Shown: positions 12,141 through 24,564 of the stretch, one piece after another
Layout: each line of letters begins with the position of its first letter
Position numbering within the stretch: position 1 is the stretch's first letter
Assembly (NCBI RefSeq): GCF_001659605.2
Contig: NC_035172.2
Location: 16,803,051-16,867,050, forward strand
Direction: 5' to 3'
Length of the DNA stretch: 64,000 nucleotides
Origin: Manihot esculenta
Lineage: Eukaryota; Streptophyta; Magnoliopsida; Malpighiales; Euphorbiaceae
Position numbers and translations under genes: made by a program
Notes under the pieces: generated by a model
Seen by the model: the letters and a program-made list of their open reading frames with translations, nothing else
Databases searched by the model: none
What the model was told of the DNA's origin: nothing

Positions 12141-13827
12141 TTCTGTAACGACCCGAAAATCGGACCGCTACCGGCGCTAGGATCCGGTCGACTTAAGGCC
12201 GTCAAGACCCGTAGCAAGCCTGACATACAACCTGAAAACCTGTTTAATCCCATACATGATCAACAACATACATAAAAATTTAAAACTTTTCTTTCACTCA
12301 GAAGCCAAACTCAACCTGTGCATGCACTGAACATACTCAATAATCATAATCATGACTCCTCCGTGGGATCTCATCAATGCCCCAATGGGCGATACATCAT
12401 AAGATGAATTGGCTTACATGAACATTATAAAATATCTAAGATCATGTATTAAAAGGGACACCTCATACATAAAGTCAAGCACAATCTCTAATCCTCAATA
12501 TCATTACATGACTGAAACTGTACTTTTACATAACATTAATACATTTATCATGTCCACACTATCTATTACAAATGCCAGACTTCATTACTCTTGTAAACTC
12601 CTGGTCTACCCTGTACCTGCAATCCTGGGGAAATTTGGGAGAGGGGTGAGCTACTAGAGCCCAGTGAGCAGAATAATAAAACATTTAAAACATATGATAA
12701 CATGGAATGCATCACATCACAGCTAATCACATCAAGGATGAACCTGTCACCAATAGCCCTCTACATGGTCCAACTGTGCCAGAACGTAGAATGGGTCCTG
12801 GTCTTTCCCTTACATATCATAACATAACAGTGTCCAACTGTGCCAGAACGTAGAATGGGTCCTGGTCTTTCCCTTACATAGTGCCAGCGAACGTAGAATG
12901 GGTCCCACTGGTCTTACATTCCGTACCGTACATATCACATCGTCATATCATAGATCGAGGGCTATGGATCATCCAACATTCATCCACATCAACATTTAAA
13001 ATATGCAATGCAACATATTCGTGAATTCTAATGCAAGCAACCTAATTCATCACATGGCATTCATGATGCATGATCATGCTCAATCCTTGCAATTGATTTG
13101 CTTAAAAACATAAAGGGTTATTCCACTCACCTCTGGATAGCTCTGACCAGACACTGGGGCAACAGACTCACTGCTGGGGTCCTCGGTTCCTCGGGTCCAA
13201 ACCTACACAGGTGAACTCAAATGAGGGACCAAACATACATGAACATAACTCTAAACTATTCCCCAAAAACCCCCTAAAACATCATGAAACAATCATAGAA
13301 AAACATGCAAGAAATGGCTGAACAGGGCACTTTCGGCGGCCGAAAGTCCCTCCAAAGCCGAAAGTCAGGCAGGTTCGGCGGCACCTTCGGCGGCCGAAAC
13401 TCCCAGACAGAGGCGAAACTCATGCATGTTCGGCGGCACTTTCGGCGGCCGAAACTCCCAGACAGAGACGAAAGTCTCCTTTCGGGGGCAAGCTTCGGCA
13501 GCCGAAGGCTGCCTCCACAAGCACGTTCGGCGGCCGAAAGTTCCTTCGGCTGCCAAACTTGGTTTCTCCCAGAATGGCAGAAACTCAGCTCCCTTATGCA
13601 TTTATGCCTCCACTCTCAACCAAACATGCATAAACCTATTCGACAACACTCATACACAAGCATACAAGTTCCTAGGGGCATCAACTAACTAAAACCCCAT
13701 CTAAAACCCATAAGCTCAACATAAGCTACACATGCATTTTCTACCCCATGAACTTGCATAAAACTTGCTTAAAACCTAAAGTAAGCTAGAGATCGACTCT
13801 TACCTCTTGAAGATCGAGGGTAGAGGC

Positions 13828-16109
13828 TGTAATACCCGGCTGGAGTCCGACATCGGAATTCTACTTTCCGGTGGAGTCCAGGAAGTCGAAAGTCTCGAGA
13901 CGGGTTTGTTTATTGTTTTTTCTTCAGTATAAGAGATGTTGTGCGGTTTTTCGTTGAATTGGTTTGAGGTTGGAAGAGAAAAGTCTATGGAGACTTTTGC
14001 CAAGTTCGGCCGTCGAAGGTAAGTTCGGCCGCCGAAAGTGCCCAATGTTCGGCTTCCGCAGGTCAGGTTCGGCCCCCGAATGTTGCATGGTTTTGCATGC
14101 GATTCGGCAGCCGAAGCTGAGTTGGCTAGCCACCTATTGAGCCTTCCTTTGTCAGCATTTTGGACAGGTGTTGGCTCCAAACCTGGTCCAGAAACTTGGC
14201 CATGTCTCCTATGTTGTACAGCTCCTGCAAAGTGGGTTGTTTTGTTGGTTTTCACAAGGTGGTGAAGGGTTGAAGCAAAAAGCTTAGGTTTGAGCGTTTA
14301 TGAGTTTGAAGAGAGTTGATCCATTTTCTTTGTTCAGAGCGTTCATCTTCTTGAATACAGGAGGTAAGTGAAGATCTTGAACATGTGTTACTGTTTTACA
14401 AAAGTTTTATGAAGGTTTGGGTAGAGATGCATGCTTAGGTGACAAAGGGTATTTTTTTTTATGGTTTAGCTTGTAAGCATGATTATGTGTTATGTTTGCT
14501 GTGTTTGTTGGGGTTTTTAGGTAGTTTTAGACCCCTTTGTACATATACATGAGTATATGTGTGTTGAGGAGTTGAGTGTGCATGTTTTGAGAGATTGAAA
14601 GGATGGAGGAGCTTGTTTGCTGTCGGGGCTGAGTTCTGGATGAACTCAGGTTCGGCAGCCGAAGGTTCATTCGGCCGCCGAACCTCTTGCATGGTGGCTT
14701 AGGCTGCCACAGCTTGCCCCCGCGAGTTTTGCATGTTCGGCTCTGTTTGGGGGATTCGGCCGCCGAATGTTAGAGACTTTCGTCTCTGGAGTGCCTTTTG
14801 GCCCCCGAAACTTGCCCCCGAAAGGGTTCGGCCGCCGAAGCTTGAGATTCGGCCGCCGAAGGTGCTTGAGTTTCGTCTCTGGAGAGGACTTTCGGCCGCC
14901 GAACCTGCCGCCGAAAGTGTTCTGTCCAGCCTTCTTTTGCATGCTTTGCATGAGGTTTAGAGTGAGTTTAAGGGGAGTCTTGGGAAGTTTAATAGAGTTG
15001 GTCATAAGCTAGTTTGGTCCCTCATTTGAGTTTATCTATACCTATATAGACCAGAGGAACCAGAGAGAGCAGCAGTGAGTACTGCCCAGCGTTTTCAGAG
15101 CCTGCAGAGTCAGTCAGTCCAGTTAGCCAGAGGTGAGTGGAACTAAACTTAACTCTTTTAATTGACTAATGGAATGTTTTAGCATATCTCATGCATCATG
15201 ATTATGCCATAGGTTGATTGCATTAGTATCCACGAATATGTTGCATTGCATAGTTATTTGTTGATGTGGGTGAATGCTGAATGATCCAATAGTCTCAGAC
15301 AGGAAGTCCAGGAGCCTTTGACTACGCCCTGGTAGGTATAGTAAAGACCAGGAGCCTTTGACTACGCCCTGGCAGTTATAGTAAAGACCAGGAGCCTTTG
15401 ACTACGCCCTGGCAATGGTAAGTACAGAGGTGTTATATACACATATACATATATGACAGGAAGACCAGGTGCTCGATTCTACGCCCTGGCACAGAGTTAC
15501 TGGGACTATGTGGTGACAGGTTTACTCTTGATGTGGTTTGTCTGTGTTATGACGCATTCCATGAGAGCATGTTTTACTGAGATGTTTTACTGTTCTACTC
15601 ACTGGGCTATAGAGCTCATCCCACTCCCTTAACCCCAGTTTTGCAGGTTCAGTGGACAGTGTACAGGGACAGTCCAGCAGAGTACGGAAAGAGTAAAGAG
15701 ATTTGTAATAGCTTAGAGTGGACATGTAATATTAAAGAGCTGTAATGGTTGTGTCTAAAGTTAGAAATGTGCTTGACTTAGTGCTGTATGTGTTGTACAT
15801 GATCTGGATATGTATATATGTTTTACTGTATGTGAAAAACCAGGCTTAACAGGTATGAGTTAACCCATCTAGAGCAAGCTCTAGTCAGGGGTACAGAGTA
15901 CAGAGTACAGAGTACAGAGTACAGAGATAGTGCATGCACAGGTTAAGCCTTGGTACAGAGAAAAGAATTTTTATTTTTCACAGAAAATGTATGATCATGT
16001 ATGAGTTTTACAGGTACACAGAGAGTATAGCAGGCTTGCTACGGGTTCTGGCGGCCTTAAGCCGACCTGAATCCTAGCGCCGGTGACGGTCCATTTTGGG
16101 GTCGTTACA
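13828..16109 (+). mobile_element. Solo LTR of a divergent chromovirus subfamily, inverted inside element A's LTR
   Basis: It begins TGTAATACCCGGCTGG and ends GGGGTCGTTACA, the reverse complement of the A-type LTR ends. It is flanked by the target duplication gaggc (13823-13827 and 16110-16114). At 2282 bp it is one LTR long with no internal region, so it is a solo LTR left by LTR-LTR recombination. It is in plus orientation and clearly diverged from A. It still keeps TTCGGCCGCCGAA clusters (about 14012-14115 and 14650-14915), splice-donor-like AGGTAAGTG (about 14360) and AGGTGAGTGG (about 15130) sites, and a CCAGG..CCTGG module. Confidence 0.93.
15308..15489. repeat. Hairpin tandem module of the solo LTR (40-bp unit)
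   Basis: The unit CCAGGAGCCTTTGACTACGC followed by CCTGG starts at 15308, 15348 and 15388, an exact 40-bp period. A diverged fourth copy lies at 15465-15489. Each unit has 5-bp complementary ends around a 15-nt loop. It is the counterpart of the 5214-5360 module on the opposite strand. Confidence 0.88.
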
Positions 16110-16320
16110 GAGGCGATCTAACTTGGAGTTGGAAGAGATTTGAGTTCTGGAACCTCAAAGCTCCAAAACTTGCTCAAAACTCGGAAATCTTCAAAACAAG
16201 ATGAAAACTAGTGAAAAACTCGAAAGATCTGAAGGAAAAGACTCAAGATCGGTGAGGGATGGCGGAGAACTCACCTTGGCCGAAAATGGGGAAAAAGCTC
16301 GCCCGTTTTCGGCTAAGGGA

Positions 16321-16331
16321 CCCTTTTATAG
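16321..16331 (-). promoter_or_regulatory. TATA box of element A's 5' LTR
   Basis: CTATAAAAGGG on the minus strand, preceded by the palindrome cluster at 16348-16512. This copy would drive the element A transcript, which would hit the nested solo LTR about 180 bp downstream of the expected start. Confidence 0.7.
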
Positions 16332-18160
16332 TGGCTGGCTAGGCCACGTTCGGGGGCCGAACGTGCCTCCGCATGCATGCCATGTTTGGCGGCCGAACTT
16401 GAGGTTCGGCGGCCGAACCTGGACTTTCCTCACTTATGCTTTCGGGGGCCTAAAGGCGCACCCGAAGGCATGCATGTTCGGCGGCCGAACCTGAGGTTCG
16501 GCGGCCGAACCTGAGTTTTCCTTCAAGGTTGTTTTTATGCAAAAACTCATTTCCATTCTACTTAAAACCATGAAATTCCTTAAAACATTTTATGAAAACA
16601 TGATTCTACCCTACTAGAGGCTTCCGACATCCGAGATTCCACCGGACGGTAGGAATTCCGATACCGGAGTCTAGCCGGGTATTACATTATGTATCTGTGA
16701 TGCTTGCTCTTTTAAAGTCAAAAAGCAGTCCTTCAAAAAAAAATACCATGTGATATAACAGTATAAACTATAAATCAAATAACTTAATATAAATTTATTT
16801 AATTTCTCACATTAATGGCTTTTAAACGTGCATAAACAAACTCTAAGGTACCCTCTTCTTATGAGTAGCCTCAAATAACTCATGAGGTAGATGATCTCTG
16901 CCTAGTATTTTGCACTGCAAGTTAAACATAAATAGTAATAACATGCTTGATTATAAATTCACAATAAATTGGATAAAATTTAAAGCATTTGAAAAAATTT
17001 AAGTGACAATGAATATTATGTACCATCTGTTGTTGATGTCTATACTGAGATATGGATCCTCTACAATGTCTTGATGGGCCAACGCCTTACCCAACTGTTT
17101 CACTCTTTCTGTTATTTGAGAATTTTTTGCATTTCTTTTGATACTCAGTTGCATCCCAAGCGGATTGTCATGCATCCATTACTCCTTCTGATAGTGATAG
17201 CCTCTTCTCCTTCCCATTCCTTATGCTACACATAAGCCTACGATAGCGCTCAGCAACTTTCTTCCTTCAAGCTATCTTCATAAGCCGCTTTATTGCCTCC
17301 TCCCATAAGAAGTGTTTCTGTAATTACTCATATTTAGTGAAAAATAATGCACAGTAAAATTAATCACACGTTCAACATAATTTGTGTTACCTTAAATTCT
17401 TGCCAATAGCATTCTTTAACCTCTTATGGTACATTTTTCCAACAAAAGTCATCTGCTACTAACTTTTCCTTAAAGATCAAGGTAATCCGCCTAGTAATCG
17501 GATCAGAAAGTTGCATGCTATAAAAGAGTAATTGACAAAATAATTATTTTGAAATAAGCACATAAATTAAATGCATATTTAAAAATACTTATAAATTTTA
17601 CTCACATTGAGTTTACTAAGGAAATATATGGTCTGTAACTTATAGGTCCACAACTACCAGAAGCAAATACAGATACAGATGCAGATGTAGCCGTCGATGC
17701 AATAGGTGGCAAACCAATGGGAGCTGAGGCAGTAACATATGTGTGCACTGAAGTAAGAGTGGATGATGCAGCACCCTGTGAGGATCTCTCACCCTGGTCT
17801 GGTCTAGGAATCAAAGCAGTGTATTGTACTAAATCTTGATTGGCATTCTGTGATTCACTTGTGTGGTCATTACCCCTGCCATGGTCTCCTCGACCCCGTG
17901 ATAAAGATCCACGTCCTCGTCCTCTCATCCTGTAAAAACTTACATTAAACAAATCACATGTAGTTAACATATTTAATAACTGAGAGTAAAAATATATACC
18001 AATTATGTTATACCCTCTATTCACTATCTACATCTAAGTCATCAGTATCATCATCATCATCAGTTTTTGTTGCTATTATAGTTTCATTTTCATGATTTTA
18101 TTCACCATCGTCAATTTCAATAACATCTCCAGTTGGATTATTTAATTGTTGTGTTGAATC

Positions 18161-19471
18161 TGATGAGTTGTAAAAACTCACAATTTTTTCCTCATTTAAT
18201 TTCTTGATTTGACTCTAATTTTGATATAAATATTTAATTTTAATTTGAATTTGATTTTGGATAGGTTTGTGAGTAGAAGTTGAGAAAAGGAAGAAAAAAG
18301 GCTGAATTAAAGGATTTTTTTATACTGGGAGGCTACAAGCTTAATCAAACCTATAACTCGAGGCTATGGGGAGATAAGATAGATTTTGCCACCTAAGCAA
18401 GGATAAGATCAACTTCAAGTGGAGTCAAATTGAATCAAACTCAATCAGATAAGGATAAAGATCATATTATAGAGATAAGATAGGGATAATAGATTTTATT
18501 TTAAATTTTATCTTTTTGTGCCTATATAAAGGCTCCCAGCATTCAACCTGGAGAATCAGATTCTACCTCTCACTCTTATTTCCTCTCTTGCTGCCCCTCA
18601 CCTTCTTCTCCATCTTCTTTTTCTTCTTCTTTTACTTAGTTGTTATAATTTTATTATGGCCATGAGTGGCTAAAAATTTATTTTCAGTTGAAAGTTAAAT
18701 TAAATTGAGGTTTGTTCAAGTTGTGAGGTTATGCACTTTAATTCTCTTCATCTTATTTCTATTTTCTATTAATTTCTAAATTCGAGGAACACCACCTCCA
18801 TTGTTGTTTAATTGAGAATTCAAGGGGTCTATTGAATCTCTTGGGAAGACAACATATTGCTAATTAATCTAATTAAATCCATAATTGTTTGATTGGGTTA
18901 ATAACAAGTAGCAATTAATATATTAGTTTATATTAAGAAATTAGTAGATTTGATTTAAATAAAACACATGTTTTTATTGATCAAGTTTGGGTTTTTCTCT
19001 CTTAATGCAGTTGACTAATTAAATCTGTTGGGATTGTTAGTTAACTAGGAATTAATTTAAGCACGAAGCGGATTAATTTATTCATAAGGAAGAATTGGTG
19101 GGATTCACGTGTTTGACCACTATAACCAAACAATAGATAATAATATGAAATATTTTGTTTCTAACCAATGATCAACTGCAAAATACATCAATTTGATTAC
19201 CTTCAGCTGAAAGTTTTTTTATTATTTGTTTCTTCAATTTCAATTGCATTATTTATTAATTTTCTTTTAAGTTTTTTTTTTTTTTGCTTGCCCAAGGCAA
19301 AATCACTTTCATAAAAAAACTCTCTTCTTTTCACTTTTTGTATTAAACTGTCATCTAAATTAAACAGAATTAAGGTCTCTGTAGAATCGATACTCACTTA
19401 CTCTACCTATAAGTTCTTATCAATCAAGAAAGGAAAGTAAATTTTAAATTGACAGGATTAGACACCCGTCA
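18161..19471 (+). mobile_element. Solo LTR, Tat/Athila-like, inside the TNP2 3' end
   Basis: It begins TGATGAGTTG and ends GACACCCGTCA. The target duplication is gaatc at 18156-18160 and 19472-19476. At 1311 bp it has no internal region, PBS or PPT. A plus-strand TATA box (18522-18532) fits a U3. The 3' end (GACAGGATTAGACACCCGTC) loosely recalls the terminus of element E (TGACAGG..ACGCCGGTC), suggesting the Tat/Athila group, but that assignment is weak. The insertion separates the last roughly 20 codons of TNP2 from the rest. Confidence 0.85.
18522..18532 (+). promoter_or_regulatory. TATA box in the solo LTR
   Basis: CTATATAAAGG on the plus strand, about 360 bp from the LTR start, followed by a pyrimidine-rich leader (about 18570-18640). 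It is a plausible retroelement promoter, with no gene downstream on this strand. Confidence 0.6.
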
Positions 19472-21533
19472 GAATCATCAATTTCTCTAATAATGGCAGT
19501 GTGTTCCATCTCATCTTGTTGAAATGGTTCATCAGCAGGTTGTGTGTTTTCTTGTGTTGGAAGTTGAATAATAGAACGTGCTTTGACTTTTAAAGCAGCC
19601 CATCATTCAATTTTATCTCGCTTTAGGCTAGAATACGGAGTATATATCACTTGTATTGATTGTACTCCCAACACAAAAAGCTCATATCTATTAAAATATC
19701 GTTTATGATTTATATCGATAAGTTTATATTTACTATGCATCTTTGTTCTTACATTTGGAGTGGGTCAAACCAATTGCATTTGAAAAGTACAACTCGCTTG
19801 ATTGGAAGACCTAGATACTCCAAACGTATAACTTTAAACAATTGTCCATAGTAAACGCTCTCTTCGCTGCTGTAATTTGACCCCTTAATACACACTCCGC
19901 TGGTCATAGTTGCTCTACTTGCACAGTATGACTTTGATTGAAACTTATATCCATTCACCATATATCCATTGTATGATGTCACACTTCGTAATGGACCCTT
20001 TACAAGCGATGTGATAAACTTGTTGGATATATTACTGTACAAATCATGAGCAAAATTGTTGAACCATATAGTGAATTCACACTCCAATTTGATGTCAATA
20101 TGAGAATCATTGACTAACGGATCATTTGAGTGTAATTGATCAATGTAAATGCTGAAAAAATCTCAACTTAATTAGAAAAAGTAATTTTAAAAAAATAATA
20201 TATAAATTACTTATTAACGATAACTTACTCAATGTAGGGTTTCACTTTTGGACAATTTAATAATATGTACATGTGTGTTGCTTTATACTCACCCTCCATA
20301 AGATATCGGGTTGTCCCTTTTCTTATTGGTCGACTGGACTGCATGAAAATTGATAGATTGCCTTCATAATTTCAGTACTTTTTGAATTGTCAACATTCCT
20401 TGGCATTTTTCGATGTCTTGTTTGGACATACGGCTCAAAGTAATGTGCATAAAATAAAGTTGCTTCTTATACTAGGTACGCATTACATATTGATCCATCG
20501 ACTCTAGCTTTATTTTTGAAATTATTCTTAAGTCGTCGCAAATATCTATAAAATATATGACCAACATTAGTAAACATTATTAAATAACTTAATTAAAGTG
20601 AAGTTAAAAGAACTTACCGTTCAAAAGGATACATCCATCGATATTGCACTGGACTTGCCAGCCATGCTTCATATGCTAGATGGACGGGGAGGCGTTCCAT
20701 ACAATCAAAGAAGCTTGGAGGGAAAACACGCTCGACCTTACATATGGTCAAAGGAATTTCACCATGCAACCACAACATATCACTCTCACTTATAGCGGTA
20801 GATGTTAATTTCTTAAAAAAATTATTCAACACTGTTAAGGGCTGCTAAACATTCGAAGGAAGCAACTCACGAAATGCAATTGGCATAATCCGTTGCATGA
20901 AGACATGACAATCATGACTCTTCATACCAAACATCTTTAGCTTCTTCATATCAATACATCGCTCCATATTGGAAACATATCCATCGGGAAACTTGAGATT
21001 TTTCAGCCAATCACATAAAACTTGCTTACTTTGCTTATCTAGAGTATAACAAGCTTTGGGATATCTGCCAGTGACTTGATCCATTTCTAACTTTGGCCGA
21101 ACGCAGATCACATTTAGGTCTACCCTTGACTTGGTATTATCCTTTGTCTTTCCCTCAACACTCATTATAGTGTTTATTATATTTTCAAAGAAATTTTTGT
21201 CAATGTGCACTACATCAAGATTGTGTTGAATCAAATTACTTTTCCAATATGGTAAATCCCACAAGATACTTCTTTTTCGACAACCGCATTGCTTTGATAG
21301 ATGAGAATTTATTTCAAATGCATCTTCATCTATAACCCTCTTAAACCCCAATTCATCAATATATTTTAGTACTTATTCATCAGAAATTGATGGTTTAGCT
21401 TTCTTAATAACAAATACATTCTTCCTAAAAGTTGTTTTGTTTCTTCTAAAAGAATGGCTAGGAGGTAAAAATTTGCGATGATTATCAAACCACGATTGCT
21501 TACCTCCTCTTGTCAATGTGAACGCATGACTAT

Positions 21534-23780
21534 TGTAACGACCCGAAAATCGGACCGCTACCGGCGCTAGGATCCGGGTCGGCTTAAGGCCGCCAAGACC
21601 CGTAGCAAGCCTGACATACAACCTGAAAACCTGTTTAATCCCATACATGATCAACAACATACATAAAAATTTAAAACTTTTCTTTCATACACCCAACTCA
21701 ACCTGAGCATGCACTGTACATAGCCATAATCATAATCATGACCCCTCTGTGGGATCCCATCAATGCCCCAATGGGCGATACATCATAAGATGAGTTGGCT
21801 TACATAAACATCATAAAAAGATTTAAGATCATGTATTAAAAGGGATACCTCATACATAAAGTCAAGCACAATCTCTAATCCTCAATATCATTACATGACT
21901 GAAACTGTACTTTTACATGACATTAATACATTTATCATGTCCACACTAACTATTACAAATACCAGACTTCATTACTCTTGTAAACCTCCTGGTCTACCCT
22001 GTACCTGCAATCCTGGGGAAATTTGGGAGAGGGGTGAGCTACTAGAGCCCAGTGAGCAGAATAATAAAACATTTAAAACATATGATAACATGAAATGCAT
22101 CACATCACACCTAATCACATCAAGGATGAACCTGTCACCAATAGCCCTCTACATGGTCCAACTGTGCCAGAACGTAGAATGGGTCTTGGTCTTTCCCTTA
22201 CATATCATAACATAACAGTGTCCAACTGTGCCAGAACGTAGAATGGGTCCTGGTCTTTCCCTTACATAGTGCCAGCGAACGTAGAATGGGTCCCACTGGT
22301 CTTACATTCCGTACCGTACATATCACATCGTCATATCATAGGTCGAGGGCTATGGATCATCCAACATTCATCCACATCAACATTTAAAATATGCAATGCA
22401 ACATATTTGTGAATTCTAATGCAAACAACCTAATTCATCACATGGCATTCATGATGCATGATCATGCTCAAACCTTGCAGTTGATTTACTTTAAAACGTA
22501 AAGGTTTATTCCACTCACCTCTGGATAGCTCTGACCAGACACTGGGGCAACAGACTCACTGCTGGGGTCCTCGGTTCCTCGGGTCCGAACCTACACAGGT
22601 GGACTCAAATGAGGGACCAAACAAACATGAACATAACTCTAAACAACTCCCCAAAAACCCCCTAAAACATCATGGAATAATCATAGAAAAACATGCAAGA
22701 AATGGCTGAACAGGGCACTTTCGGCGGTAGGTTCGGCGACCGAAAGTCCCTCCAGAGCCGAAAGTCAGGCAGGTTCGGCGGCACCTTCGGCGGCCGAAAC
22801 TCCCAGACAGAGGCGAAACTCATGCATGTTCGGCGGCACTTTCGGCGGCCGAAACTCCCAGACAGAGACGAAAGTCTCCTTTCGGGGGCAAGCTTCGACA
22901 GCCGAAGGCTGCCTCCACAAGAACGTTCGGCGGCCGAAAGTTCCTTCGGCTGCCGAACCTGGTTTCTCCCAGAATGGCAGAAACTCAGCTCCCTTATGCA
23001 TTTATGCCTCGACTCTCATCCAAACATGCATAAACCTATTCTACAACACTCATACACAAGCATACAAGTTCCTAGGGGCATCAACTAACTAAAACCCCAT
23101 CTAAAACACATCAAACATACATTTGCAAGCCACATTGTTCAAAATCACCTCAAAAACCCATAAGCTCAACATAAGCTACACATGCATTTTCTACCCCATG
23201 AACTTGCATAAAACTTGCTTAAAACATAAAGTAAGCTAGAGATCGACTCTTACCTCTTGAAGATCGAGGGTAGAGGCGATCTAACTTGGAGTTGGAAGAG
23301 ATTTGAGTTCTTGAACCTCAAAGCTCCAAAACTTGCTCAAAACTTGGAAATCTTCAAAACAAGATGAAAACTAGTGAAAAACTCGAAAGATCTGAAGGAA
23401 AAGACTCAAGATCGGTGAGGGGCGGCGGAGAACTCACCTTGGCCGGAAATGGGGAAAAAGCTCGCCCGTTTTCGGCTAAGGGACCCTTTTATAGTGGCTG
23501 GCCAGGCCACGTTCGAGGTTCAGCGGCCGAACCTGGACTTTCCTCACTTATGCTTTCGGGGGCCTAAAGGCGCTTTCGAAGGCATGCATGTTCGGCGGCC
23601 GAACCTGAGTTTTCCTTCAAGGTTGTTTTCATGCAAAAACTCATTTCCATTTTACTTAAAAACATGAAATACCTTAAAACATTTTATGAAAACATGATTC
23701 TACCCTACTAGAGGCTTCCGACATCTGAGATTCCACCGGACGGTAGGAATTTCGATACCGGAGTCTAGCCGGGTATTACA
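21534..23780 (-). repeat. Element B left (3') LTR, 2247 bp, with palindrome-linked deletions
   Basis: It matches the right LTR closely but has lost 49 bp and 20 bp inside the U3 palindrome cluster (around 23515 and 23605). Each loss removes whole TTCGGCGGCCGAA units. It also has a small expansion at about 22722-22740. The TATA box is at 23484-23494. Confidence 0.92.
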
Positions 23781-23795
23781 TTCTCCCCCCCTTAA
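23781..23795 (-). other. Polypurine tract of element B
   Basis: AAGGGGGGGGAGAA on the minus strand, directly beside the 3' LTR and identical to that of element A. Confidence 0.85.
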
Positions 23796-23892
23796 GAACA
23801 TTCGTCCCCGAATGTTCCTCAACTAGCACATAGCATGGCATAAAACATAACATACATACATACATAGCACATAAACACATAGAGATCTAACC

Positions 23893-24564
23893 TTAAAAGA
23901 GATGAGGGTACTGTTGGAGCATAGACTCCCGTGTCTCCCAAGTGCATTCCTCCAAATTGTGGTGGTTCCACAGGACTTTCACCATCGGGATTTCCTTGTT
24001 CCTTAACTTTCTGATCTGGGTGTCTATGATCCGTACTGGCTGTTCAACATAGGTGAGATCCTCTTGGACCTCCACATCAGGCTCACTAAGAACCTTGCTC
24101 GGATCTGACACAAACTTCCTCAACATTGAAACATGGAAAACCGGATGGATTCTTTCCATTGAAGCAGGTAAATCCAGCTTGTACGACACATTCCCAATCT
24201 TTTGCAAGATTTCAAAGGGTCCGATGTATCGTGGGGCTAGTTTACCTTTCTTCCCAAAGCGAACCACTCCTTTCATAGGAGACACCTTGAGCAATACCAG
24301 ATCCCCCTCCTGAAACTCTAACTGCCTTCTGCGGATGTCTGCATAACTCTTCTGTCTGCTTGCAGCAGTCTTGATCCTTTCTCTGATTATGGGTACTACC
24401 CTGCTGGTAAACTCTACTAGCTCAGGCCCTGCCAAGGCCTTTTCTCCAACCTCTTCCCAGCAAACAGGTGATCTGCACTTCTTCCCATATAAAGCTTCAT
24501 ATGGAGCCATCCCGATGCTAGCATGATGGCTGTTATTGTAGGCAAACTCTACCAAAGGTAGATG
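23893..24564 (-). pseudogene. Element B integrase C-terminus and chromodomain-like tail
   Basis: This continues the pol frame after the TAA at 24565-24567. It starts in the integrase core (VEFAYNNSHHASIGMAPYEALYG), passes through GPFEILQKIG, and ends with the same chromodomain-like tail and stop as element A (TWETRESMLQQYPHLF). It is in frame with the upstream segment. Confidence 0.9.

Larger units (their letters stand above)
4587..16686 (-). mobile_element. Element A: Ty3 chromovirus (Tekay/Del-like), complete, with nested solo LTR
   Basis: The element is bounded by TGTAACGACCCG.. and ..CCGGGTATTACA, with the target duplication ttatg at 4582-4586 and 16687-16691. The left (3') LTR is 4587-6843 and the right (5') LTR 12144-16686. 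The right LTR is enlarged by an inverted solo LTR at 13828-16109. The internal region (6844-12143) carries a PPT, a gag-pro-pol frame on the minus strand, and a PBS for initiator tRNA-Met. It lies in the second CACTA gene. Three in-frame stops and the leader insertion leave it non-autonomous. Its internal region is nearly the same as that of element B, so the two derive from a recently active family. Confidence 0.95.
12144..16686 (-). repeat. Element A right (5') LTR, split by an inverted solo LTR
   Basis: The LTR copy consists of 12144-13827 plus 16110-16686. It closely matches the left LTR, including the hairpin module (about 12770-12920) and both palindrome clusters (about 13330-13560 and 16348-16512). 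The break lies on the minus strand between the TATA box (16321-16331) and the leader splice-donor-like site at about 13800. Any transcript started here runs straight into the nested LTR. Only a few percent of positions differ from the left LTR by eye. Confidence 0.9.
4159..17928 (-). pseudogene. CACTA second gene (Transposase_24 / TNPA-like), split by element A
   Basis: The frame opens at 17928 with an Arg/Gly-rich start (MRGRGRGSLSRGRG). Exon-like pieces follow at about 17400-17520 (RRITLIFKEKL, then a WKNVP..VKECYWQEFK stretch), 17035-17320 (KKVAERYRRLM, FSNNRKSETVG, GPSRHCRGSISQYRHQQQM) and 16800-16920 (LGRDHLPHELFEATHKK). Beyond element A, 4300-4560 resumes with LYFEAVGGEKNKEEY and a charged, possibly coiled-coil segment. 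It ends in an acidic tail coded by a (TCCTCG)n run at 4176-4197, with the stop at 4159-4161. This order matches the Transposase_24 (Ptta/En/Spm) family, the subterminal-repeat-binding partner of TNP2. Several internal TAA/TAG/TGA codons and the 12-kb insertion make it a pseudogene. Exon boundaries are approximate. Confidence 0.75.

Noticed and set aside
15896..15925. Short tandem gtacagagta repeat as a functional site
   Set aside because: It is a simple expansion of about four units in one solo LTR, not shared with related LTRs.
18522..18700. Host gene promoter and 5' leader on the plus strand
   Set aside because: The TATA box and leader lie inside a TG..CA unit with a gaatc duplication, so they belong to a solo LTR. 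No gene follows.
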